Assembly (NCBI RefSeq): GCF_947495205.1
Contig: NZ_CANLXV010000007.1
Location: 1 to 64,000 of the forward strand
From: an uncultured Polaribacter sp.
Lineage (GTDB): Bacteria > Bacteroidota > Bacteroidia > Flavobacteriales > Flavobacteriaceae
Direction: 5' to 3'
DNA length: 64,000 nt
Positions within the stretch are counted from its first letter, which is position 1. Every line of letters begins with the position of its first letter. A model generated the notes under the pieces. That model ran no database searches. It saw nothing but the letters and a program-made list of their open reading frames with translations, and was not told the origin of the DNA. Positions 1 through 9,069 of the stretch are shown in pieces. Made by a program: the position numbers and the translations under genes.

Positions 1-77
1 TTTAGACTTTAGACTTTAGACTTTAGACTTTAGACTTTAGACTTTAGACTTTAGACTTTAGACTTTAGACTTTAGAC
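1..77. repeat. Heptamer tandem array (TTTAGAC)x11
   Basis: Eleven perfect head-to-tail copies of the 7-mer TTTAGAC run from the first base of the window, so the array may extend further upstream. On the other strand the unit reads CTAAAGT. It ends 7 bases before a terminator hairpin. Related heptads occur at 12024-12051, 25052-25124 and 35939-35973. Confidence 0.97.
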
Positions 78-84
78 AAAAATA

Positions 85-110
85 AAAAATCCAGCTTTTG
101 CTGGATTTTT
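85..110. terminator. Intrinsic terminator hairpin
   Basis: An 11-bp perfect stem (AAAAATCCAGC / GCTGGATTTTT) closes on a TTTT loop. A-runs and T-runs on both sides would let it work in either direction. It probably ends a gene lying before the window on the + strand and insulates recQ. Confidence 0.85.
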
Positions 111-162
111 TATTGTGCTTTATTCAAAGAAAAATTTCATTTTTGTAGTATAATTTTATCCC

Positions 163-2274
163 TTGAAAACAACAGCAAATACACTTTTAAAGACAGTTTA
201 TGGTTATGACAACTTTAGACCTTTACAAGAAGATATCATCAACAGAACTATAGCAGGTAAAGATAGCTTTGTTTTAATGCCAACTGGCGGTGGTAAATCT
301 ATTTGTTTTCAAATACCAGCATTATTGTTTGACGGAATTACAATAGTAGTTTCTCCATTAATTTCTTTAATGAAAGATCAAGTACAAGCATTAAAAGCAA
401 ACGGTATTAAAGCAGATTTTTTTAACAGCTCTATTACACCTCAAGAGGAAAATGAAGTGATTGAAAAAGCAATTAAAGGAAATATTCAACTGCTATATTT
501 ATCACCAGAAAAATTAATAAGTGTAAGCAGCACTTGGCTAAAAATGCTGAATATTAAATTAGTTGCCATAGATGAAGCACATTGCGTAAGTATGTGGGGT
601 CATGATTTTAGACCAGAATACACCCAACTAAAAACCTTTAGAAGATCTCTGCAAAACGTGCCTTTCATGGCACTTACTGCTACTGCAGATAAATCTGCCA
701 GAAAAGATATTGAAGCACAATTAGGCTTGCAAAACTCCAAACTATTTATTTCTTCTTTTGATAGAAAAAACTTAAGTATTGAAGTTCGCGGGCAAGTGCC
801 AAAGAAGAAAAAACTACATGAAATTGGCAATTTCATCAACCAAAGAAAAAATGAAAGTGGCATTATTTACTGTTTGAGTAGAAAAAATACAGAAGAAGTT
901 GCCAGTTATTTAAAAGCTGAAGGACATTCTGTTACTTTTTATCATGCAGGAATGGATTTTGAAGAAAGAGAACAAACCCAAACTAACTTTATAAATGACG
1001 ATATAAAAATTGTTGTAGCAACCATAGCATTTGGAATGGGAATTGATAAATCTAACGTGCGCTATGTAATTCATTATAATTTACCAAAAAATTTAGAAGG
1101 CTATTACCAAGAAATTGGAAGGGCTGGTAGAGATGGTTTACCTTCTGAAACCATTTTGTATTATAATATGAGAGATTTTGTATTGTACAGTCAGTTTGCA
1201 GATGAAGGTGCAAATACTACCATGCAAAAAGAGAAGTTAAATAGAATGTTGCAATTTGCAGAAGCAAAATCTTGTAGAAGAAAAATATTACTCTCTTATT
1301 TTGGAGAACATTTAACCGAAAATTGTAATAATTGCGACGTTTGTTTAAATCCGCCCAAAGATTTTGAAGGAACTATTTTAGCACAAAAAGCATTATCTGG
1401 TATTGTAAGAATGCAAGAAAAAAACGGAATTACCATGCTAATTAATGTTTTAAGAGGTAGTAATAATGCAGATATTCATGCAAAACAATACTATACTTTA
1501 AAAACTTACGGAGTTGGTAAAGAAGTTTCTTTTTTTAATTGGCGAGATTACATCATACAAATGGCAAACCAAGGATTAATAGAAATTATGTATGCAGAAA
1601 ACTCTGCTTTAAAAATAACACCAATTGGCTGGCAAGTTTTAAAAGGAAACAAACAAATCCGTTTAACTACACCAATAGAAAAAACAGAAAAAACCAAAAT
1701 AAAAAAACAACTAAAAGTTGGTATTGAAGGTGAAACCAACACCAATTTATTAGCCGAATTAAAAAAGCTACGTTTATCAATTTCCAAAGAAGAAAAAATG
1801 CCTGCTTACATCATTTTTAATGATAAAACCTTAAAATTAATGGCAAGTGAATTACCAACAACAGAAAACGAATTCTTATCCATTTCTGGAGTTGGAACCA
1901 ACAAAATGGAGAAATATGGAGACGATTTTATGGATATTATTCGTAAATATAAAAACGTTGCTAAACCTAGAAAACAATCTACTACGTTAAAAACTTTTGA
2001 ATTGTATCAGCAAGGTTTAAAACCCATTGCAATTGCTAAAGAAAGAAATTTATCTATCACAACCATTTATTCACATTTATCGCAATTGTACACAGAAGGG
2101 AAAAATATTAATTTAAGCCAATATGTTACCAAAGAAATCATAGAAAGGGTACGTTCCGTTTTTAATAAATTCAATAAAAAAATAGAGCTAAAACCAATCT
2201 ACGAAAAACTAAATGAAGAGATTACTTACAGTGAAATTAGAATAAGTATTACGCTTATTTTAAAGGAAGAGTAA
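163..2274 (+). CDS. recQ: ATP-dependent DNA helicase RecQ
   Basis: RecQ unwinds DNA 3'-to-5' in recombination and replication repair. Visible motifs: Walker A TGGGKS at residues 41-46, DEAH box at 137-140 followed by the RecQ aromatic-rich loop (CVSMWGHDFRPEY), motif III ALTATA near 170-175, and the zinc site formed by C371, C388, C391 and C394. An RQC winged helix follows (about 405-490), then an HRDC-like domain (about 525-600) and a C-terminal helix-turn-helix (about 605-655). At 703 residues it is longer than E. coli RecQ (about 610) because of that tail, which is common in Bacteroidota. The start is TTG; no in-frame ATG lies upstream, and homologues begin at about this point. A weak -7-like box (TAATTTTA, 151-158) sits directly upstream, so the leader would be very short. 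Confidence 0.95.
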   Translation: MKTTANTLLKTVYGYDNFRPLQEDIINRTIAGKDSFVLMPTGGGKSICFQIPALLFDGITIVVSPLISLMKDQVQALKANGIKADFFNSSITPQEENEVIEKAIKGNIQLLYLSPEKLISVSSTWLKMLNIKLVAIDEAHCVSMWGHDFRPEYTQLKTFRRSLQNVPFMALTATADKSARKDIEAQLGLQNSKLFISSFDRKNLSIEVRGQVPKKKKLHEIGNFINQRKNESGIIYCLSRKNTEEVASYLKAEGHSVTFYHAGMDFEEREQTQTNFINDDIKIVVATIAFGMGIDKSNVRYVIHYNLPKNLEGYYQEIGRAGRDGLPSETILYYNMRDFVLYSQFADEGANTTMQKEKLNRMLQFAEAKSCRRKILLSYFGEHLTENCNNCDVCLNPPKDFEGTILAQKALSGIVRMQEKNGITMLINVLRGSNNADIHAKQYYTLKTYGVGKEVSFFNWRDYIIQMANQGLIEIMYAENSALKITPIGWQVLKGNKQIRLTTPIEKTEKTKIKKQLKVGIEGETNTNLLAELKKLRLSISKEEKMPAYIIFNDKTLKLMASELPTTENEFLSISGVGTNKMEKYGDDFMDIIRKYKNVAKPRKQSTTLKTFELYQQGLKPIAIAKERNLSITTIYSHLSQLYTEGKNINLSQYVTKEIIERVRSVFNKFNKKIELKPIYEKLNEEITYSEIRISITLILKEE

Positions 2275-2393
2275 GCAAAGTTCATAACAAAACCTAGCCT
2301 TAAAAACCCTCATTCATTATCAATTTACTAAAATACTTTTATAAACTACCGTAAACTTTACAAATCACTAAGAAAAAACCAATCTTTTTTACA

Positions 2394-2401
2394 TATATTT
2401 G
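2394..2401 (+). promoter_or_regulatory. TANNTTTG -7 box (TATATTTG)
   Basis: An exact Bacteroidota -7 element ends 4 bases before the ATG at 2406. The transcription start would fall at or next to the start codon, so the mRNA is probably leaderless. No clear -33 TTG is seen at ideal spacing. Confidence 0.6.
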
Positions 2402-2405
2402 GCAC

Positions 2406-3008
2406 ATGAAAGCAAAATGGTACGTAAGTGCTTTACTTTTTATTTCGCTGTGTTTTGGAGCTTTCCAAGAGCAAGTGTATGAGCCTAATCAAGAAATTGT
2501 ATTAGAGTTTACAAACACAAACCGTACAGAAAATAGCGTTGCTTTTACCATTAATCAAATTAAAGAAAGTCTTTTAAAGGTTGGTGCCACCAATATTAAA
2601 ATTCAGAATAACAAAAATGGAAGTTTAAAAATTGGCTATTACAGCACTTTAGATGCCCAAGATGTAAAAGCTATTCTTACCGAAAAAAAGCAATTAAATT
2701 TACTAGAACAATCTAAGCAAAAAGAAAATAAAGAGATTTCTTCTATTTATAATTTAGATGTTTATGAATTAAAAGAGCAAACAGATCTTTCCTCTACAAC
2801 AGATAACAAGTTTATCCTAGAAATAAAATATCAATCAGACAGGTTTACAACCAATCACTTTTCTGATCTTTCTAAAAACCTAGAGTACAAAGCAAATCGA
2901 TATTTTAAAACTGCTTTTAAAATAAGTAAAAGCAATCCTTTTGCTAAAGATTTTACTTCACATAAAGAACCAGAGGTTAGAGCTGGCCCACAAATAAAAC
3001 TTTCTTAA
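2406..3008 (+). CDS. Small exported protein of unknown function
   Basis: I do not recognise the family. The 200-residue protein has a short basic start and a hydrophobic segment (residues 4-20) typical of a signal peptide. There is a Cys at 16, but its context (ISLC) is not a good lipobox, so a soluble periplasmic protein is more likely. The mature part is Lys/Asn/Glu/Ser-rich with no membrane segments. It lies between recQ and secDF in the same direction, with its own promoter and its own terminator, so it is a single-gene unit. The ATG start is fixed by the -7 box 5 bases upstream. Confidence 0.8.
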   Translation: MKAKWYVSALLFISLCFGAFQEQVYEPNQEIVLEFTNTNRTENSVAFTINQIKESLLKVGATNIKIQNNKNGSLKIGYYSTLDAQDVKAILTEKKQLNLLEQSKQKENKEISSIYNLDVYELKEQTDLSSTTDNKFILEIKYQSDRFTTNHFSDLSKNLEYKANRYFKTAFKISKSNPFAKDFTSHKEPEVRAGPQIKLS

Positions 3009-3032
3009 AAGAGTTTATTACAACACTCTTTT
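3007..3032 (+). terminator. Short terminator hairpin overlapping the stop codon
   Basis: An 8-bp stem, AAAAGAGT / ACTCTTTT, with a 10-base loop begins inside the TAA of the preceding gene. The U-run is the 3' arm itself. The stem is modest. Confidence 0.5.
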
Positions 3033-3094
3033 GCAATTAATTACCTAGTATTGGTGTGCCCAAAACACATCAACCAAAACAAACATTAAAAACA

Positions 3095-3125
3095 TTGTCA
3101 GGTTTTACGAGTTGGTATATATTTG
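3095..3125 (+). promoter_or_regulatory. secDF promoter, TTG-N20-TATATTTG
   Basis: TTG at 3095-3097 and TATATTTG at 3118-3125 are 20 bp apart, matching the Bacteroidota primary sigma consensus. The transcription start should be near 3132, giving a leader of about 37 bases before the ATG at 3169. Confidence 0.75.
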
Positions 3126-3168
3126 CTCGTTTTTTATTTAAAAAAAAATCAGACTTAAAAATTACAAA

Positions 3169-6162
3169 ATGCAAAACAAAGGACTTATTAAGGTATTTGC
3201 TATTCTATTTGGTTTAGTTAGTTTATACCAATTATCATTTACGTTTTTAGCCAATAAGGTAGAAGACGATGCTGTGGTTTATGCAGAAAGCAAAGCAAGC
3301 ACTGCAAGAGAAAAAGCAAATTTCGAAAGAAAATATTTAGATAGTGTTGCCAATAAAGACATTATAAATTTAGGTATTGCACAATATTCTTACAACGATG
3401 TAAGAGACAAAGAAATGAATTTAGGTTTAGACCTAAAAGGTGGTATAAATGCCATTTTACAAGTTTCTGTAAAAGAAGTTTTAAGAAGTTTATCTAACGA
3501 TTCTAAAAACGAAGCGTTTAACAATGCTTTAGCTGCTGCAGACGAAAAACAAAAAAGTAGTAATGAAAACTATTTAGATTTATTTTTCGAAGAATTTGAA
3601 AAAGTTGCTGGAGACACAAAATTAAGCGATCCTGCTATTTTTGGTACAAAAGCTTTAAGCGAAAAAATTACTTTTAATGAAGCAAATGCATCTGTTAAAG
3701 AAACTTTACAAGAAGAAATTAACAGTTCTATAGGTACTGCTTTTGAAGTTTTAAGAAGTAGAATAGATAAGTTTGGGGTAACGTCTCCAAACATTCAAAG
3801 AATTGGAAACTCAGGTAGAATTCAAATTGAATTGCCAGGTGCTAAAGACATTGAGCGTGTTACAAAATTAATTACAAGTAAAGCAGAATTACAATTCTGG
3901 GAAGTGTACACCAATGCAGAAGTGCAAGGATTCTTATTTTCTGCAAACGCAAAAGTAGCAGAATTATTAAAGGAAGATGTTACTACTGAGCAAGTAAAAG
4001 ACACTACTAAAAAAGACGATATTGATGATCTTTTAGGCGAAGCAGTAGATTCTACAAGTGTTCAAAAAAACTTATTTACGTACTTATTTCCTAATGTAGC
4101 ACAATCTCAACAACAAATGAGCTCTTTAGTGGCACGTGCTAGAGTAATTGATACTGCTAAAGTTAATGATTTATTGGCTCGAAAAGAAATTAGAGATTTA
4201 TTACCAAATGAATTAAGGTATGTAAAATTCTTGTGGGATTACAAACCTTTTACAACTGAAAAACCAGCAACCGCTGGAGACGATTTTGAGGCAGAAGAAA
4301 TAATTGGTTTATATGCAATTAAATCTAATAGAAATGATGTTCCTTCAATTGAAGGAGACGTTATTTTAGATGCTGGTCAAGTATTTGATCAATTAAACAA
4401 GCCAGAAGTTAGCATGACAATGAACAGCTCTGGAACAAAACAATGGGCAAAAATGACTGCAGAAAATGTAGGTAGATTTGTAGCTGTTGTTTTAGATGAT
4501 TACGTTTATACTGCCCCATCTGTAAATCAAGCCATTACTGGTGGTAGAACTTCTATCTCTGGTGGAAGTATGACAGTTGCAGAAGCAGAAGATATTGCTA
4601 CAGTTTTAAAAGCAGGTAAATTACCAGCCGCTGCAAGAATTATACAATCTGCAGTTGTAGGACCATCTTTAGGACAAGAAGCAATTGACGCCTCTTTCTT
4701 ATCTTTTGGTTTGGCTATTTTATTAGTTTTAGTTTGGATGGTAGTGTATTATGGTAAAGCAGGTTTATTTGCAGATGTTGCTTTAATTGTAAACATTTTA
4801 TTCATTTTTGGTATTTTAGCAAGCTTTAATGCTGTGTTAACTTTACCTGGCATTGCTGGTATAATATTAACTATTGGTATGTCTGTAGATGCCAACGTAA
4901 TTATCTTTGAAAGAATTAAAGAAGGTTTAGGTTTAAAGAAAGGTTTAAAACAATCTGTAGAAGAAGGTTTCTCTGTAAAAGGAGCGCTTTCTGCAATTAT
5001 AGATGCCAATATTACTACACTTTTAACAGGTATTATTTTATATGTATTTGGTACAGGACCAATTAAAGGTTTTGCATTAACTTTAATGATTGGTATTGCA
5101 ACTTCTTTATTTACAGCAGTATTTATTACACGTTTATTAATTGATGGCGCCGTTAATAAAGGCACTAACTTAACCTTTAATACTTCTGTATCTAAAGGAT
5201 GGTTCCAAAATATAAATGTAGAGTTCTTAAAGAAACGTAAAATTGCATATGTAATTTCTGGAGGAATTATTATTGCAGGTTTAATTTCTATTTTATCTAT
5301 AGGTTTAAAGCAAGGTGTAGATTTTAAAGGAGGTAGATCTTACTTGGTTCGTTTTGATCAAGCTATGGTACCAACTGAAGTAGCTTCTACTTTAAAAGAT
5401 GCATTTGGTACAGCACCAGAAGTAAAAACGTACGGAGAAGACAATCAATTAAAAATTACAACCGTTTATAAAATTGATGATGAAGGGCAAGCTGTAGATG
5501 AAGAAGTACAAAATGCTTTATTTACAGGTTTAAAACCATATTTAGGAAATACTACTTACGAAAGCTTTAAACCAGGTTTTGAAAAAACTGGTGCAGGAAT
5601 TATGAGTGCAGATAAAGTAGAACCTACAATTGCAGATGATATTAAAACCTCTGCTTTATATGCTGTATTTGGTTCTTTATTAGTTGTTTTCTTATATATT
5701 TTATTACGTTTTAGAAAAATATCTTATTCTATTGGAGCTGTAGCAGCCGTTTTTCATGATGTATTAATTGTACTAGGTGTATTCTCTATTACCTACAATT
5801 TTATGCCTTTTGATATGGAAATTGGCCAATCTTTTATTGCAGCCATACTAACTGTTGTTGGTTACTCTCTAAATGATACAGTGGTAATTTTTGATAGAAT
5901 TAGAGAATTTGTTGGAGATTATAAAAACAGATCATTAAGCGAAAATGTAGATAAAGCCGTAAGTTCTACCTTAGGAAGAACAATAAACACCTCTTTAACT
6001 ACCTTATTGGTAATGATTGCAATATTTGCTTTTGGTGGAGATTCTATTAAAGGATTTATGTTTGCATTAATTGTAGGTGTTGCTGTAGGTACATACTCAT
6101 CATTATTTGTGGCAACTCCAATAATGTATGATGCTACCAAGAAAAAAGAAAAAAATAAGTAA
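3169..6162 (+). CDS. secDF: Protein translocase subunit SecDF (fused SecD-SecF)
   Basis: SecDF is an inner-membrane RND-like factor that uses the proton gradient to help SecYEG pull proteins into the periplasm. The SecD half begins with one membrane helix and carries the DLKGG motif at 88-92, followed by a large periplasmic domain and a membrane bundle with the GIILTIGMSVDANVIIFERI signature. The SecF half restarts with a transmembrane helix and VDFKGG at 717-722, and ends with the NDTVVIFDRIRE signature and a last helix pair. The 997-residue length fits a full D-F fusion, the usual form in Bacteroidota. It has its own promoter and a strong terminator, so it appears to be monocistronic. Confidence 0.96.
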   Translation: MQNKGLIKVFAILFGLVSLYQLSFTFLANKVEDDAVVYAESKASTAREKANFERKYLDSVANKDIINLGIAQYSYNDVRDKEMNLGLDLKGGINAILQVSVKEVLRSLSNDSKNEAFNNALAAADEKQKSSNENYLDLFFEEFEKVAGDTKLSDPAIFGTKALSEKITFNEANASVKETLQEEINSSIGTAFEVLRSRIDKFGVTSPNIQRIGNSGRIQIELPGAKDIERVTKLITSKAELQFWEVYTNAEVQGFLFSANAKVAELLKEDVTTEQVKDTTKKDDIDDLLGEAVDSTSVQKNLFTYLFPNVAQSQQQMSSLVARARVIDTAKVNDLLARKEIRDLLPNELRYVKFLWDYKPFTTEKPATAGDDFEAEEIIGLYAIKSNRNDVPSIEGDVILDAGQVFDQLNKPEVSMTMNSSGTKQWAKMTAENVGRFVAVVLDDYVYTAPSVNQAITGGRTSISGGSMTVAEAEDIATVLKAGKLPAAARIIQSAVVGPSLGQEAIDASFLSFGLAILLVLVWMVVYYGKAGLFADVALIVNILFIFGILASFNAVLTLPGIAGIILTIGMSVDANVIIFERIKEGLGLKKGLKQSVEEGFSVKGALSAIIDANITTLLTGIILYVFGTGPIKGFALTLMIGIATSLFTAVFITRLLIDGAVNKGTNLTFNTSVSKGWFQNINVEFLKKRKIAYVISGGIIIAGLISILSIGLKQGVDFKGGRSYLVRFDQAMVPTEVASTLKDAFGTAPEVKTYGEDNQLKITTVYKIDDEGQAVDEEVQNALFTGLKPYLGNTTYESFKPGFEKTGAGIMSADKVEPTIADDIKTSALYAVFGSLLVVFLYILLRFRKISYSIGAVAAVFHDVLIVLGVFSITYNFMPFDMEIGQSFIAAILTVVGYSLNDTVVIFDRIREFVGDYKNRSLSENVDKAVSSTLGRTINTSLTTLLVMIAIFAFGGDSIKGFMFALIVGVAVGTYSSLFVATPIMYDATKKKEKNK

Positions 6163-6180
6163 TTCTTTAGAACATACTAA

Positions 6181-6227
6181 AAACCGTTTTCTTATGATGA
6201 TTTTAGAATCTCATAATAAAACGGTTT
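6181..6227 (+). terminator. Long terminator hairpin after secDF
   Basis: The outer stem AAACCGTTTT / AAAACGGTTT (6181-6190, 6218-6227) encloses inner stems TATGA / TCATA and GATT / AATC closing on TTAG. The 3' side ends in a T-run. Confidence 0.85.
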
Positions 6228-6248
6228 TTTCATTTGATAATTAGCGTT

Positions 6249-6256
6249 TATATTTG
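6249..6256 (+). promoter_or_regulatory. TANNTTTG -7 box that fixes the start of the HPRT-ADK gene
   Basis: TATATTTG covers a TTG triplet at 6254 that could otherwise be read as the start codon. Transcription should begin around 6262-6264, so the ATG at 6263 is the credible start and the message is nearly leaderless. Confidence 0.65.
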
Positions 6257-6262
6257 CAATAT

Positions 6263-7381
6263 ATGAGTATTATTAAGCTACATAACCTCTATTTTAAACC
6301 TTTTATTAAAAAGGAAGAAATAAAACAAATTGTAAAGCAATTAGCTTATCAAGTAAAACAGGAATTACCCAAAGATGAAATCCCTATTTTTGTAGGAATT
6401 TTAAATGGTTGTTTCTTATTTGCTGCAGATTTTATAAGAGAATTTAATGGAAATTGTGAAGTTTCTTTTGTAAAACTAGCCTCTTATAATGGCACAAAAT
6501 CTACTGAAAAAGTAAAAGAATTAGTAGGTATAAATGAAGATATAACGAATAGAACTGTTATTATCTTAGAAGATGTTATAGATACTGGCACTACCTTGCA
6601 AGAAATTTATAATATCTTTAGAAACAAAAATGTAAAACAATTAAAAATAGTCTCACTTTTTTTTAAACCAGATGTTTTTAGAAAAGAATTACCAATAGAT
6701 TATATTGGCAAAAGTATTGCAGATAAATTTATTGTAGGTTACGGATTAGATTATAACGGATTAGGTAGAAATTACCCAGAAATATATCAATTAACAACAG
6801 CACCCAAAATGAAAAACATTGTATTATTTGGTCCTCCAGGAGCAGGAAAAGGAACACAAGCAGAATTTTTAAAAGACATGTACAACTTAGTACATATTTC
6901 TACTGGAGACGTTTTTCGTTTCAATATTAAAAATGCTACTGAATTAGGTTTACTAGCAAAAAAATATATGGACGAAGGAGATTTAGTACCAGATGAAGTT
7001 ACCATAAATATGCTAAAAGCAGAAGTAGAAAAAAATGCAGATGCTAACGGTTTTATTTTTGATGGTTTTCCTAGAACACAATCTCAAGCAGAAGCTTTAG
7101 ACGCTTTTTTAGCTGATAAAGGAGAACAAATAAACGGAATGGTAGCTTTAGAAGTGCCTGAAGATTTATTAGTAGAACGTTTGCTAGAAAGAGGAAAAAC
7201 TAGCGGAAGAGCAGATGATACCGATGAAGGTAAAATTAGAAATCGTTTTAACGAATACAACACAAAAACTGCTATTCTTAAAGATTATTTCGCAGAACAA
7301 AATAAATATTACGGCATTAATGGTGTAGGTTCTATTGCTGAAATTACCAAAAGAATTGCAGAAGTATTTAATACATTGTAA
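6263..7381 (+). CDS. adk: Fused hypoxanthine phosphoribosyltransferase / adenylate kinase
   Basis: Two complete enzymes share one frame. Residues 1-178 are a purine phosphoribosyltransferase (base + PRPP to nucleotide) with the PRPP loop EDVIDTGTT at 103-111. Residues 183-372 are adenylate kinase (ATP + AMP to 2 ADP) with P-loop GPPGAGKGT at 190-198, the FDGFPRT AMP-site motif, and a short form without the zinc LID, as in other Bacteroidota. An in-frame ATG at 6809 (Met183) is where a free adenylate kinase would start, so internal initiation is possible, though no Shine-Dalgarno is visible there. The join is short (about PEIYQLTTAPK). I chose the ATG at 6263 because a TTG start at 6254 would lie inside the promoter. 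obg follows 83 bases downstream. Confidence 0.92.
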   Translation: MSIIKLHNLYFKPFIKKEEIKQIVKQLAYQVKQELPKDEIPIFVGILNGCFLFAADFIREFNGNCEVSFVKLASYNGTKSTEKVKELVGINEDITNRTVIILEDVIDTGTTLQEIYNIFRNKNVKQLKIVSLFFKPDVFRKELPIDYIGKSIADKFIVGYGLDYNGLGRNYPEIYQLTTAPKMKNIVLFGPPGAGKGTQAEFLKDMYNLVHISTGDVFRFNIKNATELGLLAKKYMDEGDLVPDEVTINMLKAEVEKNADANGFIFDGFPRTQSQAEALDAFLADKGEQINGMVALEVPEDLLVERLLERGKTSGRADDTDEGKIRNRFNEYNTKTAILKDYFAEQNKYYGINGVGSIAEITKRIAEVFNTL

Positions 7382-7387
7382 AATGTG

Positions 7388-7419
7388 TAACTTTTTAAAC
7401 GTTTAACTTTTTAAACGTT
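7388..7419. repeat. Perfect 16-bp tandem duplication
   Basis: TAACTTTTTAAACGTT occurs twice head-to-tail (7388-7403, 7404-7419) in the spacer before obg. Each copy holds the palindrome AAACGTTT or part of it, and GTAAC/GTTAC at the ends could pair. Confidence 0.9.
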
Positions 7420-7464
7420 ACAAATACAACTACACTTTTAACAATTACCCAATTATACACTAAG

Positions 7465-8454
7465 ATGACCGAAGGAAATTTTGTTGACTACATAAAAATA
7501 TACGCTTCTTCTGGAAAAGGAGGGCAAGGTTCTGCACACTTACACAGAGAAAAATACATTACCAAAGGTGGTCCAGATGGTGGAGATGGTGGACGTGGAG
7601 GACACATTATTTTACGTGGAGACAAAAATATGTGGACTTTATTTCACCTAAAATTCAAACGTCATTTTAGAGCAGAACACGGTGGTGCTGGTAGTAAAAG
7701 TAGAAGTTCTGGGCACGATGCAGAAGATGTTTATATAGATGTACCCTTAGGAACTATTATTAGAGATGCAGATACCGATGAAATTTTACACGAAATTACA
7801 GAAAATGGTAAAGAAGTAATTTTATTACCTGGTGGTAAAGGTGGTTTAGGAAACTGGAATTTTAAATCGTCTACAAACCAAACACCAAGATATGCCCAAC
7901 CAGGAATTGATGGACAAGATGGTTGGTTTAGAATTGAATTAAAACTGCTGGCAGACGTTGGCTTAGTAGGTTTCCCAAATGCAGGAAAATCTACGCTTTT
8001 GTCTGTATTAACTAGTGCTAAACCTAAAATTGCAGACTATGCATTTACAACTTTAAAGCCAAATTTAGGTATTGTAGAACATAGAAGTCATGCTACTTTT
8101 GTAATTGCAGATATTCCTGGAATTATAGAAGGCGCTGCAGAAGGAAAAGGCTTAGGCCACAGATTTTTACGTCATATAGAACGTAATTCTGCCTTATTAT
8201 TTTTAATACCTGCAGATTCAGATGACATTCAAAAAGAGTATGATATTTTATTAAACGAACTTAAAAAACACAATCCAGAATTGTTAGATAAGGAGCGTTT
8301 GTTAGCCATTTCTAAAACCGATATGTTGGATGATGAATTACAAGCAGAAATTAAAGCTGAATTACCAAAAGGCGTAAAAAGCATCTTTATTTCTTCTGTT
8401 GCAGAAATTGGTTTGCAAGAATTAAAAGACAACCTTTGGGAAATGTTAAACTAA
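7465..8454 (+). CDS. obg: GTPase Obg, ribosome assembly
   Basis: Obg is an essential GTPase that binds the 50S subunit and monitors ribosome maturation and the stringent response. The N-terminal glycine-rich Obg fold is clear (residues 1-160, with GGxGG and [11 protein letters not shown] runs). The G domain follows, with G1 GFPNAGKST at 169-177, a [10 protein letters not shown]3 motif, and a SKTD G4 motif near 280. At 329 residues it lacks the variable C-terminal OCT domain found in Bacillus Obg. ATG start; no Shine-Dalgarno, as is normal here. It follows the adk fusion in the same direction and may be read through from it. Confidence 0.95.
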   Translation: MTEGNFVDYIKIYASSGKGGQGSAHLHREKYITKGGPDGGDGGRGGHIILRGDKNMWTLFHLKFKRHFRAEHGGAGSKSRSSGHDAEDVYIDVPLGTIIRDADTDEILHEITENGKEVILLPGGKGGLGNWNFKSSTNQTPRYAQPGIDGQDGWFRIELKLLADVGLVGFPNAGKSTLLSVLTSAKPKIADYAFTTLKPNLGIVEHRSHATFVIADIPGIIEGAAEGKGLGHRFLRHIERNSALLFLIPADSDDIQKEYDILLNELKKHNPELLDKERLLAISKTDMLDDELQAEIKAELPKGVKSIFISSVAEIGLQELKDNLWEMLN

Positions 8455-8553
8455 GTTTTTGTTTTTACGTTTTACAGAAAGTTTATAGCAATTTAGAATT
8501 TTGCAACTGTAAGTTTCTAAAATTTTTCACTGCATTTTAATGTAATACTTATA

Positions 8554-9027
8554 TTACTCCAGTTCAATTTTAATAGGCAATTGATATTTTGATTTTACTG
8601 GAATTCCTCTTTTTATCGCTGGAAAAATAGCAGGAATTTTAGCAATACTGTTTTGTAAAACACTATCTAAACTGGGTAAATTTTTCTTTATTTTTTCGTT
8701 TGATGTAATTTGTTGTAACTCAATTTTACCATCTGTATTAATAATTAAATCTACATAAACCGTTTCTGAGATAGACTCTTTAAGCGTAAACTGATGTTTC
8801 TGTATCTCCTCTCCTATTTTTAAGTGAATTGTAGTTCTAAAACAATCGGCTTTTTTTTGTTTGGTAATTAAAGAATCGCAATTTTTAAAAGACGGAAACG
8901 TATCTACAGAAGAAAAATCTACAATAGTATCTAAAACAGGTAGATTTTTATTTTTAGAGAACGAAAAATAATCACACGAAGTGAAAAAAATCATTAAAAA
9001 CAAAAAAGTTAAAACCCGTAAAAACAT
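8554..9027 (-). CDS. TonB-C-terminal-like lipoprotein
   Basis: This 157-residue protein starts with a lipoprotein signal (FLFLMIFFTSC, lipid-modified Cys at 18). The second half (from about residue 80) has the pattern of the TonB C-terminal fold: VYVDLIINTDGKIELQQI, then a helix with paired Leu/Ile, then PVKSKYQLPIKIELE. The same fold sits at the end of the M56 protein two genes upstream, so both may act on the same partner. It is the last gene of the minus-strand cassette blaI, blaR1-like, TPR, lipoprotein, 42 bases after the TPR gene. Function unknown; the TonB-like call rests on pattern only. Confidence 0.75.
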   Translation of the reverse strand: MFLRVLTFLFLMIFFTSCDYFSFSKNKNLPVLDTIVDFSSVDTFPSFKNCDSLITKQKKADCFRTTIHLKIGEEIQKHQFTLKESISETVYVDLIINTDGKIELQQITSNEKIKKNLPSLDSVLQNSIAKIPAIFPAIKRGIPVKSKYQLPIKIELE

Positions 9028-9069
9028 TTGCTAATTTATAGCGTGAAATTACTAAAAATTAGCGAAATA

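Noticed and set aside
1-77. CRISPR array
   Set aside because: The repeat unit is 7 bases with no spacers, and there are no cas genes in the window.
4749-5165. A 138-codon minus-strand frame inside secDF
   Set aside because: Antisense to the SecD membrane region, with no start signal or family resemblance.
8472-8512. Terminator after obg (TTACAG / CTGTAA)
   Set aside because: Six-base arms, a 29-base loop and no T-run; not convincing.
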